Assembly: GCF_003815875.1 (NCBI RefSeq)
Contig: NZ_CP033924.1
Coordinates: 4,712,001-4,776,000 of the forward strand
Length of the DNA: 64,000 nt
Source of the DNA: Chryseobacterium lactis
GTDB lineage: Bacteria > Bacteroidota > Bacteroidia > Flavobacteriales > Weeksellaceae
Direction: 5' to 3'
Positions 48,776 through 58,033 of this stretch are shown here, one piece after another. The notes under the pieces are model-generated. The model saw only the letters and a list, made by a program, of their open reading frames with translations, searched no databases and was not told the DNA's origin. Numbering within the stretch: position 1 is the stretch's first letter; each line of letters opens with the position of its first letter. Made by a program: the position numbers and the translations under genes.

Positions 48776-49735
48776 TTATTTCAGGATAACATTCGCATTG
48801 ACTAAAATACTTTTAGCCTTATTCTTATCTTTTGGTTTTACCTTGATCTCGTAGATCGCATCTTGCAGCTGATAGTCCGGATAAGCCGTCGTAATATCAG
48901 CATATCTTGTCAGCTGTTTGATATAAACAACATTCCCTTCAAGATTTTCTTTATTGTAAACCACCTGCATCGTTACATCCTGGCCTTTTTTATATTTTGA
49001 AATAGCACTTTCAGGAACGGTAAATCTGAAGTAGGTACTTTCAGGAATATATCCGTTGAATAGGGCAAATCCTGCTGTTGCCAATTCCCCCGCATTAAGA
49101 CTAATGGTTTCTATTTCCATATCATTGGTGGCAATGACATATCTTTCAGAATAGGCTACATTTGCTTCCTGCAAAGCACCTTTGGCCTGTGAAGCTTGTC
49201 CTGCTGCCATTTCTACTTTTTCGAAACGGGTTCCTCTTTTTACATCATCCAATTCAGCTACCACTGCATCATATTGTGCTTTTGCTCCCTGAAGTTTTGC
49301 ATATACTTCATCATGTGCCTGCGGAGACATCAGGCTGTCGCGGAACATATTGTTTGCTCTTCGGTAAGATTTCTGGGCAAAGTCATATTGTTCTTTTAAC
49401 CCTTTATATTTGGCATTAAGTTGTCTCAGCTGATCTGCCGTAGCTCCGTTTTTAGCCATTTGTTCCTGTGCTGTGGCCGCACTTACTGCGCCTTGTGCCT
49501 GAGCTATTTTCGCAGAAACTTCCGGTACATCAAGTTGTGCAAGGGTATCTCCTTTCTTCACCGTCTGACCTTCAGAAACGTATATTCTTAAAATTCTTCC
49601 GGTTACCTTCGGAGCGAAAGAAATAACATCTTTTTTCGTTTTTCCTTCCGATTCCTTCACCTTTTCATTCTTTTGGCCGCAGCTCCCCAATAAAAGCAGA
49701 GCAGCAAAGAGTATAGATATATTTTTATGCATCAT
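48776..49735 (-). CDS. HlyD/membrane-fusion lipoprotein (periplasmic adaptor)
   Basis: The 319-residue lipoprotein (LLLLGSC, Cys19) has an N-terminal lipoyl-like half (APKVTGRILRIYVSEGQTVKKGDTLAQLDVPEV), an Ala- and Gln-rich coiled-coil hairpin (about residues 75-190) and a C-terminal beta-barrel region with TAYPDYQLQDAIYEIKV. It would link the ABC-2 permease to the TolC protein across the periplasm. It lies 8 bp downstream of the tolC-like gene and 10 bp upstream of the permease. Confidence 0.92.
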   Translation of the reverse strand: MMHKNISILFAALLLLGSCGQKNEKVKESEGKTKKDVISFAPKVTGRILRIYVSEGQTVKKGDTLAQLDVPEVSAKIAQAQGAVSAATAQEQMAKNGATADQLRQLNAKYKGLKEQYDFAQKSYRRANNMFRDSLMSPQAHDEVYAKLQGAKAQYDAVVAELDDVKRGTRFEKVEMAAGQASQAKGALQEANVAYSERYVIATNDMEIETISLNAGELATAGFALFNGYIPESTYFRFTVPESAISKYKKGQDVTMQVVYNKENLEGNVVYIKQLTRYADITTAYPDYQLQDAIYEIKVKPKDKNKAKSILVNANVILK

Positions 49736-49743
49736 TTTAATTT

Positions 49744-51162
49744 TTAAGGGATTAAATAAAATTTGGTAATATCCAGCTCCTGGGTAGCCCTCATCAGTTC
49801 TATTCCCGCTCTTCTCTGGTTGAAAATTGTATTCTGATATTCAAGCTCGGCAACTTCAAGGTCATTTTCAGCATCGATAAGCTGAGAAGATTTGCTCATT
49901 CCGTATCGGAATTCTTTTTCAGCCTGCACCAGTGCGTTTTTTGCGAGCTCTTTTTCTTTTGCTTTCAATGTAATCTGCGCTGTGGCAATATCGTAATTGG
50001 TTTGATTATTGGCCAGGTTCAACGTTAATTTTTTCAAAGCATCTTCTTTCTGGTTTTGCAGAACTTCTTTTCCAACGCGGGCGGTTTCTTCAGCGTGTTT
50101 CCCTTCTTTTCCGTCAAAAATTTCCCATTTAAATCCAACTCCTGCAGTAATCAATGGAAAAACATTAATGTTATTGGGACTCCAGTCGAGTTTTCTTCCT
50201 TCATACCCTAATAATGGAACTGCCGGAACTACATTTTCAGAGCTTTTGATCCGGTTTCCGTACAATCCGATATAATACGCAGAAGCCATCAGCTGTACTT
50301 TTGGAATCATCCATGTCCTTTCTGCTTTAATTTTATAATCTGAGGCAGTGATTCCATGTTCTAAGGCTCTGATTTCTGCTCTTTGCTCAATCCCGTTTTC
50401 TGCGGCAAGCAAATCTACCGGAGACAATGTAGGATCAATCATTCTAAGACGTTCTTTATTAATACCTGTCAGAACATAAAGCTGGGTTAAAAGCAGTTCT
50501 TTTTTTCCCTCATATTCTACCATTTTGGCATTTAAGGTCGCTTGTGCCAGTTCTATTTTTTTATGATCATAAGGAGTAATCAAGCCATATCCTAAAGCTT
50601 TATCAGCTGTTTTCTTGTTGATATCCAGTCTTTTATTACTTTCATCCAGCACTTTTTTTGACTGATGGATCAGCGCCAATTGATCATAGGCCTTAGAAAT
50701 ACTGGCGACAACATCATCTTTGGTTTTCTCCAGCAGAATATCTTCCGACTTTTTCTTTTCTTCAACCGCTTTCTTCAGGTATTTCACTTTTCCGCCGGAG
50801 TACAAAAGCATTTTGGCATCTGCCTTGGCAACGCCTGAAAATCCGGAGACATTAAAATTATTGTTGAAAGTTCCTTCGGGAATATTAATGAAAGGGGCTA
50901 AATTAATTTCCGGAGACGTCAGTCTTGCTGTTCCATTCAGATAGCCAACTTTACCACTTACTTCCAGCGTAGGAAGAAAGATATCTTTTAATTTATGCTC
51001 GTCAAGATCGGTAAGTTTATTCTGGGTAATCTGCATTTTCAGGTTCGAGTCCCGAACCATTGCACTATCTAAAAGTTCTTTAAAATCCGGCGCAGACTGT
51101 GCCCAGCCCAAAGCAGGAAAAGCAAAAAAACTAAACGTAAAAATCAATAAATTGTTTTTCAT
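49744..51162 (-). CDS. TolC-family outer-membrane efflux protein
   Basis: The 472-residue protein has a signal peptide (LGWAQ, about residue 22) and two repeated TolC halves with long heptad helices: LKDIFLPTLEVSGKVGYL, GGKVKYLKKAVEEKKKSEDILLEKTKDDVVASISKAYDQLALI in the first, and AQITLKAKEKELAKNALVQAEKEFRYGMSKSSQLIDAENDLEVAELEYQNTIFNQ in the second. FRYGMSKSSQLIDAE is the classic family turn. It leads the efflux operon; its 5' gap is the 414-bp region holding the small-RNA candidate. Confidence 0.93.
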   Translation of the reverse strand: MKNNLLIFTFSFFAFPALGWAQSAPDFKELLDSAMVRDSNLKMQITQNKLTDLDEHKLKDIFLPTLEVSGKVGYLNGTARLTSPEINLAPFINIPEGTFNNNFNVSGFSGVAKADAKMLLYSGGKVKYLKKAVEEKKKSEDILLEKTKDDVVASISKAYDQLALIHQSKKVLDESNKRLDINKKTADKALGYGLITPYDHKKIELAQATLNAKMVEYEGKKELLLTQLYVLTGINKERLRMIDPTLSPVDLLAAENGIEQRAEIRALEHGITASDYKIKAERTWMIPKVQLMASAYYIGLYGNRIKSSENVVPAVPLLGYEGRKLDWSPNNINVFPLITAGVGFKWEIFDGKEGKHAEETARVGKEVLQNQKEDALKKLTLNLANNQTNYDIATAQITLKAKEKELAKNALVQAEKEFRYGMSKSSQLIDAENDLEVAELEYQNTIFNQRRAGIELMRATQELDITKFYLIP

Positions 51163-51356
51163 GGTTTATGTTTATAACAAATATAATGCAAAAAATGTTA
51201 CGATCCTCAAAGATAATTCTACAAACCAGTGAATTTAAAATATGTTTAAAATGTGTTTAAGCATAAACCACTTCAAAATAAAGTTTTAGTCAAACTGTTT
51301 AAGTCTTAATTAAATCTTAAAAAATTTTAAAAAATTTTAAAAAAAAATAATAAGTC

Positions 51357-51364
51357 TACTTTTG
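51357..51364 (+). promoter_or_regulatory. Consensus -7 promoter box facing an intergenic region
   Basis: TACTTTTG matches TAnnTTTG; the 50 bp upstream are almost pure A/T. It points into 51365-51556, where no protein-coding gene is credible. Confidence 0.5.
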
Positions 51365-51370
51365 CACTGT

Positions 51371-51556
51371 CTTTTTAACCTAAATTTTTATTGTATTGAT
51401 GAATGTTTTACTGAAAATTTTACTAAAAGATGAGTTTAATATTTTATAGGAACTCATAGTAACAGATGGACAGGTAAAACCTGGCTGGGTTGAAATTTCA
51501 AAGAAACTATAAACTGATAAAAAACGAAAACTCCTCACATCACTGCGAGGAGTTTT
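51371..51556 (+). ncRNA. Candidate small RNA
   Basis: Following the TACTTTTG box the plus strand holds ATGAGTT/AACTCAT (51430-51436 with 51451-51457, 7-bp stem), CAGGT-AAA-ACCTG (51471-51483), TGAAATTTCA (51491-51500) and the terminator hairpin at 51527-51556 with a short T run. A 17-codon ORF at 51399-51449 is too short to trust. The arrangement of promoter, stacked hairpins and terminator suggests a transcript of about 185 nt. No Rfam family is recognised by eye. Confidence 0.4.
51527..51556 (-). terminator. Bidirectional terminator of ecotin (and the candidate small RNA)
   Basis: AAAACTCCTC...GAGGAGTTTT forms a 10-bp stem with a loop of about 10 nt, 21 bp after the ecotin stop. T runs flank it on both strands. 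Confidence 0.8.
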
Positions 51557-51576
51557 CTATGTTATAATAAGCTGAT

Positions 51577-52065
51577 TTATTTCTGAACTGCTTTTTTCAT
51601 CGCAGCGTCGGGACGTAAAACTCTGTAACGAACTTCAATATCTTTCGGCACATAGAATACTAATGGTAATTTACTGTTGTATCCTACTAATTCCGGTTTA
51701 AGGGTTACAAATTTCTTGGTTAACTTTTGCCCCGGGCAAGCCATTAACGTACCTCCTGTCTCCCCTTTAGACTCTACTTCGTAATAGTTGTATCCCCATC
51801 CCTGAAGATCCTGATTTTTCATCTCACCGATCAAAAAGTAGTTGTTACAGTCTAACATTTTTTCGGCTCCGACAAAAACCTCGACTTTTAAATCTTTTTC
51901 GTTTTTTGCAACCGGAAGCTGAATATATACCTGCTTATATCCATCTTTAGCTTTTGGGAACATTTCAATCTGTAGTTTTTCAAACTTTTCTGCTTTCTTT
52001 TGCGCGAAAGCACTTACTCCAGCCATCAATACCAATCCTGTAATTAAAGTTTTTGAAAATTTCAT
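51577..52065 (-). CDS. eco: Ecotin (periplasmic serine-protease inhibitor)
   Basis: The 162-residue protein has a signal peptide (MKFSKTLITGLVLMAGVSAFAQ) and aligns along its length with E. coli ecotin. The reactive loop GGTLMACPGQ matches STMMACPDG, with the P1 Met conserved; the two cysteines (in MLDCNN and LMACP) form the loop-fixing disulfide. GWGYNYYEVESKGE and YNSKLPLVFYVPKDIEVRYRV are other conserved blocks. Ecotin dimers block trypsin-, chymotrypsin- and elastase-like proteases. It is 43 bp downstream of the alpha-2-macroglobulin-like gene, and both are protease inhibitors by family, so joint defence against host or rival proteases is likely. Confidence 0.95.
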   Translation of the reverse strand: MKFSKTLITGLVLMAGVSAFAQKKAEKFEKLQIEMFPKAKDGYKQVYIQLPVAKNEKDLKVEVFVGAEKMLDCNNYFLIGEMKNQDLQGWGYNYYEVESKGETGGTLMACPGQKLTKKFVTLKPELVGYNSKLPLVFYVPKDIEVRYRVLRPDAAMKKAVQK

Positions 52066-52108
52066 TTTATTTGGTTTTACAATTTAATTACTTCCCTATA
52101 GCCAAAAA

Positions 52109-55100
52109 TCATTCCAAAATCTGAACACCGGTTCCTTTTGTATGGGCATTCATCTGCGGAGCATAATAATTCTGCATCGTGGTAATTCCATTAGAGAACT
52201 TACCGGATGCGTTGGCAACCACATCATATTCAAATACATATTTACCTTTCGGCATATACTGAATATAAAAATTGGTAGAAGCATCTTTCGTCGACTGGTA
52301 ATAGCCTAAATTATTTTTCCACTGGTATCCGGATAGTGCATCAATCGGCTCAAATCCTGCAGCACGCATATCTTTAATATGAATAAATTCCATAGCTCTG
52401 TCCGTATTCAGAATCATTCTTACGGTTACTTTATCTCCTACTTTAAGTGGAGTTTCAGTTGAAATTTTCTGAAGTTCTTCCCCATTTACTGTTTTTACTT
52501 TTTTATAAAGTTCTTTGGTTACGGAGATATAATTTTCAGAAGATTTGATTTTATCCAGATCTTCATAATATTGCCAGAATAATCCTCCCTGAACAATACC
52601 CGGACCAGGCTTGGTTACAGTAACAGTTCCCAGGTTTTTATCTACGGCGTCTGTTTTTACGGTAGACTTCACATATCCTGTTGCCTGAGTCTGAGGAGTC
52701 AGTTCTTTTCCGCCCCAAACAATGGTTGCCTTATCGCTTTCTGCTCCTGTCCATGTTTTCCCTGAATTCAGAATGGTAAAGATTACTTCTGAAGTTCCTC
52801 TTGAGCTTCCCCATGAGTTTACTTCTTTCTGTGTTACCAGCCATATTTTCATATCTTCAATAAAGTTCTGATCATTGGATTTAAGCTTATTGAAAGCTTC
52901 CAGCGCTCCTGCGTGATTTACTACTTTTGATCCGAACCATCCCCAGTCGTTCAAATTCTGTTTCCAGTAAACTCCTTGCGTTTTGGTATCTGTAGAGGTT
53001 TCTTTGAGGTAAGTCATCAATTTATCGGAAACATCTTTTAATCCGTAATCATTCATTAATAAAGCCGCACGATGAAGTCCAAAGAATGTAAAATCTGTAA
53101 TTTTTGCTGTCTTTGCCTTTTCTTTTACTGAAGATTTCAAGCCAGCTCCTTTTCCTTTCAAAGGATATTGTTTTTCCCAATAGTTTCGGGTATCAAGGTA
53201 ATCCAGTACCCAGTTGCTCCAGATATTTTTGTCTTTTACATTCCAGTATTTATCAATCTCATTATCCACATATTGAATCAGTTTTGCTACCAGTTCTTTT
53301 TGTTCTGAGCTTTGATAATCTTTTACGTTATCTTTTAACCAATCGTTGATTTTCCCTAGATTTTTAAGGATATACAATGATGTTCCGTAAGAACTTGGAT
53401 AGCCTGCATACCATGAGAATCCACCGTCAGGGTTTTGTAATTTTCTGAACTCATCCCAATCCTGAGTAATCGAATTTCTCATGGTGTTGGTATCAAACAA
53501 CAATGCCAGTTTTTGCATTTGTTCGGTTTCATTCTTGCTTTCCAGCACCCAAGGTGTTTCTTCCAGCAAGAGTTGTTTTAATTCCTGATTTTTTTCAAGG
53601 TTTGAATTTAATAATCCTTTGCTCTGATATTCTTCAAAAACAGTTTTCATTTTTGGATTTGCTTTAAATATCTCAGAAGCAATCACATCTGCAAACCATT
53701 TGTTGAAGATCACATCTGCCGAGCTATTTTGATCATTTTTCAAACTTGGAAGAGCAAACATCACTTCCCAGATCGGATTGGTCGTCAGCTCCAACGTATT
53801 GGAAACATTAGAAGCCGTTGTAGAGGTATTGTTTTTAAGGTTATCCAACACAAATGTTTTGGTCTCCCCTTCTTTCACAAAAACCGGAACGGCATCGGTA
53901 ACCAGCATTCTGTTTGGCAATACGGCTACAGCCTGTTGTTCTCCATCGGAATAAGCGCCTGCTTTGGCAACGACTTTTAAAATGATTGAAGAAACATTAT
54001 TCGGAACTTTTAATTTCCATGTTAAGGCTCCGTTTCCGTTTTCAATTAAATTAAAGTTTTGAGTTGATCCGGTAACTCCAAATTTTGAAGAAATATCTTC
54101 ATTGGTAAATGCGTCAAGAATCTTAAGCTCGGCGGAACCATTCAGTTTTTTATCGGTAAGGTTTGATAGTTTTGACTGCAGGTTCAGTTCGTCACCTTCT
54201 CTTAAGAATCTAGGATAATTTGGCGTTACAGAGAATTCTTTTTGAGTAACCACCTGCTTTTCTAAGGTCGCTGCTCTGGCATCTTTTGTATGAGCCAGGA
54301 ACATCAGTTTCCATTTTGTCAATGCTTCAGGTGATGTGAACTCGAAGTTTACATTTCCTTCGGCATCAGTTTTCAGATCGGGATAGAAAAATGCGGTTTC
54401 ATTCAGGTTTTGACGTACCGGAACTTTTTCAAGCTCTTCTTTTTGTCCTGCCTGATCCATTACCCCATCAGCATCAGCTACAGTTGCTTCTGAAGCCACA
54501 GCTTCTTCTGCAACGGCTGCTTTCCTCATCATCACATTGTTTTTTGCGCGTGCTGTTGGCGCTGGCGGTACGGAGTAAGCAGATATCTTATTACCTACTT
54601 CTATTCCTCCGCCATTTCCAGCTAAACCTCTTACAGTAGCATAATACAACGCACCATCAAACCAATTGAAATTCGGTACATCAACATAATTTCCGTTGAT
54701 ATATTTTAATCTTTTCTGATAGCTTTTTTGCACCAGATAATTTTTCAATGTATAAGAACTGATCATATTGATCGGTACATATAGTTTATTCCAACTATAA
54801 GTATTGGCAGCAAACTGGTCGAGAGACATATCGTACATGTTGGCCAACACTTCAGCATTGATCTTTTCTTTCTCATTACCCGTTACTTTTACCGTCCATT
54901 TTTCTTTTGAATTAGGCTCCAGTTTATCTCTGAATGTTACAGTTTCAATTTTTAAAGGTTGTTCCGTATCCTTTATCTTCAAGGTAACGGATTCGGTACT
55001 TACATCATTAAATGCTACAATCTGAAACTGGATATTCAGTTGTGATACTTTTTTGTCCTTCGGAATATCCGCTGTATATTCTAATAATCCTTTTTTCAAC

Positions 55101-58015
55101 TGATAAGATTCCGTGATGGTCTTTCCTAAGCCATCCTGAACGAAAACATTCACCAAAGCATCAGGAATTGCCGAGTATACATACATTTTAGTTTTCTCTC
55201 CTCTTGACACCTCATCTTTTGGGGCAATCACTGTCAGGAATGTTTTCTGAGTCGGTTTCAAAGAATTTTTGTCCCAGACACTGAAATATTGTGAAGACTT
55301 GATGGTATCTTTTCCTTCGATATTAAACAAATCCAGCTGATAATCGCCTGCTTCAAGTTTACCTAAGTCTAAGTTTGTAGAAAGCTGGGCATTATCGGAA
55401 GAAGGCTGCTGTTGCTTTTCTACCACTACTTTTTCAGTTTTCCAGTTTTTGATCTCATCATTTTTGTCAAACAAATCATGCGGGAACTTGCTGATGAATT
55501 CATCTTTTGAGTACTGGGGAAGATTCTGAACTTCCGTTTTAAAGTTATCTCTGAAAATTCTGTTAGGAGCTGTCAGTTTTAATAACTTCACCTGATAGGA
55601 CTTCTTAAGGTTTTGTTCGTTATAATTCTTTGTTTCAACTTTTATCTTAACATTTTCATCGCTGAAAGTATTTTTAATATCATCAGCCTTGATGTAGTGG
55701 GATACTGAAGCTACTTTAAGTTGTGTATTTCCGGATTGTGTTTCTCCGTTGATATCTGTTACGGAAGCATTGATTTCATAGTTGTCAATCTGTATTCCAT
55801 CTAATTTTTCATCTTTTTTAAGATCAAGACGAATTACAAATTCTCCCTTTTCATTGGTTTTAGCTTCTCCCAGGATTGAATTCTCATTATCATTTCCTTG
55901 TGGATACCACCAGAAATACCTCCATCTGATATTATGTTTTTTAATTTCATAATTCACTGTGGTATTGCTCAGGGCAACCCCTGAAAACATCATTGCTTTT
56001 CCTTTTAATTCGATGGTCTGCCCATATTTATATTCATCTTTTACCGGATCAAAAGTTACCTCAAACTTAGGTCTTTTATATTCCTCAACTCTGATATCTT
56101 TATATCCGCTGTTTCCATCGGTTCTTATGTAGAAAATACCGTTCAATTGTCCTTTTGGAAGGACAAAACTACCGTGATAAGATCCAAATTCGTTGGTGGT
56201 AAAATTTTGCGAGTTTACTTCCTGACTGTTGGCATCCAGTAACGTTATTTTTTGTTTTAACCCCGAAAGTACCGATTCTACTTCTTTATCTATTTTCGTA
56301 TTGATGACTTTAAAATATACAGTCTGCCCAGGGCGGTAGATTGCTCTGTCTGTAAATATCTGTGCTGCGGTACGGGATTCTTTGTTGGGATTATACTCTT
56401 CTGCTGCTCCTCTGGCTCCGTACACCTGCATGATCTGAAAATCGTTGGTTTTAGGCTGTTGAATCAGAAAAGTTCTGTAGTATTCGTTATTTGCCGAGGA
56501 AGGGAATGTAAAACTTCCTTTTTCATTGGTTTTCCCATCTAGCTTATTTAAGGTTTTGTTGGATACAAACTCATAAAATGCAAGGCTTTCATTGGCTACA
56601 GGTTTTCCGTTTTCACTATTGACTAATTTCAATTCGTTTGAAAGTGCATTTCTGTCCGTCTTAGACTGATAAACGATTCTGTTTCCTGAAACCAGGAAGT
56701 GGAAATTCTGTCTCGAGTCATTGTCTTTCAGATCTGCTCCGTCTACAAGATATTCCGCAATATAAATTCCTGACGGAAGCGGCTTAATCTCCAATGATGT
56801 TTTGTGAAGCTGATAATCCTTCTGGTCAGCAAGCTGATAGGTCTCTTTTCTTACTAAGTTCTTTTTAACTTTCCCATAGGTATTGCCATATGAATTCTGA
56901 ATATATTGCATCAGTGAAGTAAAATCATCTTTTACCTCATAAATATTTAAAGAAAAACTGGTTACATTTTTATATTCAGCGACAAAATGAATCGGCAGAT
57001 TGTTCTGTGTCTGCTGTTCATATTTAATGTTCAGTAATGGATTGGTAATCTGTTCCTCTTTGTTTTTAATATTTTCGAGGAAAGAAGATTTTGGATATTG
57101 ACTTTTTGCCTGTGCAGCTACAGCAATAGCTTCTTTGTCTTTCTTTTTAGCAATCAGCTCATTCATGATATCTTCCATGATAAGCACTTTATAGTCTCCT
57201 TCCGGGCCAGATTTCAGAAGATTCTGCAATTGCTCCAGTTTGTCTTTGCATTGATTAAAATTACAGTTATTAACCAATTTCTCCTTCATAAAGTACAACT
57301 TCGGATTTCCGGTATTCTGTGCAACTAGTTCATCAAAAGTGGCATTGATTACAGTACGGTTTTCCGTAAGCTCATTTTTGGTAAATAAATTATTTTCAGA
57401 AAGAAAACCTATTTTCTTCAAGGCATACCAATCAAATAAGGAAGGGAAATAGCTAAGATCCTTAGTGTCTGAAAACAGATCTTTGTATTTGGACAGAGAG
57501 GCTTTCTTCATCTCTGATTTTTGCTGATCAAGTTCCTGATAACTTTTGGTTAAGTAGTTTTTAAAGTCAAGCTTACTCCATGTTTCAATCTGGGAAATAT
57601 CCTGTGAATTGATATTGGTTCTCCCGTTTACTTTCCATGAATTCTGATTGTAATAATCAAGGAAAAAGCCATTCAACAAAACATCATAGACCAATTTCTC
57701 TTCGCCTTTCAGTTTGGCTTTTGCCCCCTGAAGTTTACTGAAAAATTTTGAAGCAGCATCATTCTGATCATCATCTGCAGTTTGGTTGACAACACTGAAT
57801 TCCGCCTTTAGAGAGCGGATCAGCTGAAGGGCGTTATTTTCTTTCATTGCTTGGTTTTGTATATCTAAAATAATCGGAAGATTAGATTTGTAAGCTCCTT
57901 TTTTGCTGTTTTCAGTAATCTTTTTCCATTGGTCATCGTAATATTTTTGCCCGAAAACCGTTGAAAAGCTTAGCATTAAAAGCAAAAGCATAAAAATCTT
58001 GGAAAATCTTTTCAT
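52109..58015 (-). CDS. Alpha-2-macroglobulin-like protein without thioester
   Basis: The 1968-residue protein has a signal peptide (residues 1-22, STVFGQ), a helical N-terminal region (about 25-320), a string of macroglobulin beta domains (MG2-type block YRPGQTVYFKVINTK near residue 560, EYKRPKFEVTFDPVKDEYKYGQTIELKGKAMMFSGVAL after it), an AMG-type RFLREGDELNLQSKLSNL block, the alpha/alpha helical thioester-domain region with GGFSWYAGYPSSYGTSLYILKNL, and a C-terminal receptor-like MG domain. The PxxCxEQ thioester is missing: where it should be the chain reads LPSLKNDQNSSADVIFNKWFAD, and the only cysteines seen are Cys251 and Cys256. It starts 18 bp from the divergent UbiA-like gene. Confidence 0.92.
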   Translation of the reverse strand: MKRFSKIFMLLLLMLSFSTVFGQKYYDDQWKKITENSKKGAYKSNLPIILDIQNQAMKENNALQLIRSLKAEFSVVNQTADDDQNDAASKFFSKLQGAKAKLKGEEKLVYDVLLNGFFLDYYNQNSWKVNGRTNINSQDISQIETWSKLDFKNYLTKSYQELDQQKSEMKKASLSKYKDLFSDTKDLSYFPSLFDWYALKKIGFLSENNLFTKNELTENRTVINATFDELVAQNTGNPKLYFMKEKLVNNCNFNQCKDKLEQLQNLLKSGPEGDYKVLIMEDIMNELIAKKKDKEAIAVAAQAKSQYPKSSFLENIKNKEEQITNPLLNIKYEQQTQNNLPIHFVAEYKNVTSFSLNIYEVKDDFTSLMQYIQNSYGNTYGKVKKNLVRKETYQLADQKDYQLHKTSLEIKPLPSGIYIAEYLVDGADLKDNDSRQNFHFLVSGNRIVYQSKTDRNALSNELKLVNSENGKPVANESLAFYEFVSNKTLNKLDGKTNEKGSFTFPSSANNEYYRTFLIQQPKTNDFQIMQVYGARGAAEEYNPNKESRTAAQIFTDRAIYRPGQTVYFKVINTKIDKEVESVLSGLKQKITLLDANSQEVNSQNFTTNEFGSYHGSFVLPKGQLNGIFYIRTDGNSGYKDIRVEEYKRPKFEVTFDPVKDEYKYGQTIELKGKAMMFSGVALSNTTVNYEIKKHNIRWRYFWWYPQGNDNENSILGEAKTNEKGEFVIRLDLKKDEKLDGIQIDNYEINASVTDINGETQSGNTQLKVASVSHYIKADDIKNTFSDENVKIKVETKNYNEQNLKKSYQVKLLKLTAPNRIFRDNFKTEVQNLPQYSKDEFISKFPHDLFDKNDEIKNWKTEKVVVEKQQQPSSDNAQLSTNLDLGKLEAGDYQLDLFNIEGKDTIKSSQYFSVWDKNSLKPTQKTFLTVIAPKDEVSRGEKTKMYVYSAIPDALVNVFVQDGLGKTITESYQLKKGLLEYTADIPKDKKVSQLNIQFQIVAFNDVSTESVTLKIKDTEQPLKIETVTFRDKLEPNSKEKWTVKVTGNEKEKINAEVLANMYDMSLDQFAANTYSWNKLYVPINMISSYTLKNYLVQKSYQKRLKYINGNYVDVPNFNWFDGALYYATVRGLAGNGGGIEVGNKISAYSVPPAPTARAKNNVMMRKAAVAEEAVASEATVADADGVMDQAGQKEELEKVPVRQNLNETAFFYPDLKTDAEGNVNFEFTSPEALTKWKLMFLAHTKDARAATLEKQVVTQKEFSVTPNYPRFLREGDELNLQSKLSNLTDKKLNGSAELKILDAFTNEDISSKFGVTGSTQNFNLIENGNGALTWKLKVPNNVSSIILKVVAKAGAYSDGEQQAVAVLPNRMLVTDAVPVFVKEGETKTFVLDNLKNNTSTTASNVSNTLELTTNPIWEVMFALPSLKNDQNSSADVIFNKWFADVIASEIFKANPKMKTVFEEYQSKGLLNSNLEKNQELKQLLLEETPWVLESKNETEQMQKLALLFDTNTMRNSITQDWDEFRKLQNPDGGFSWYAGYPSSYGTSLYILKNLGKINDWLKDNVKDYQSSEQKELVAKLIQYVDNEIDKYWNVKDKNIWSNWVLDYLDTRNYWEKQYPLKGKGAGLKSSVKEKAKTAKITDFTFFGLHRAALLMNDYGLKDVSDKLMTYLKETSTDTKTQGVYWKQNLNDWGWFGSKVVNHAGALEAFNKLKSNDQNFIEDMKIWLVTQKEVNSWGSSRGTSEVIFTILNSGKTWTGAESDKATIVWGGKELTPQTQATGYVKSTVKTDAVDKNLGTVTVTKPGPGIVQGGLFWQYYEDLDKIKSSENYISVTKELYKKVKTVNGEELQKISTETPLKVGDKVTVRMILNTDRAMEFIHIKDMRAAGFEPIDALSGYQWKNNLGYYQSTKDASTNFYIQYMPKGKYVFEYDVVANASGKFSNGITTMQNYYAPQMNAHTKGTGVQILE

Positions 58016-58029
58016 ATATATTAATTTTG
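57999..58029 (+). promoter_or_regulatory. Promoter of the UbiA-like/recF genes, possibly leaderless
   Basis: TTG (57999-58001), a 20-bp spacer and TAATTTTG (58022-58029) fit the consensus. The ATG is at 58034, so transcription would begin at or next to the start codon. The -33 box lies inside the start of the divergent macroglobulin gene. Confidence 0.5.
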
Positions 58030-58033
58030 ATAA

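Noticed and set aside
47557..51162. TolC-HlyD-permease operon as the missing export partners of the lanthipeptide system
   Set aside because: It is 24 kb away, encodes its own permease and shares no regulatory element with the lan operon; a link is possible but unsupported.
51399..51449. 17-codon plus-strand ORF inside the small-RNA candidate
   Set aside because: Only 16 residues, with no leader or helix pattern; the stem at 51430-51457 better explains the sequence.
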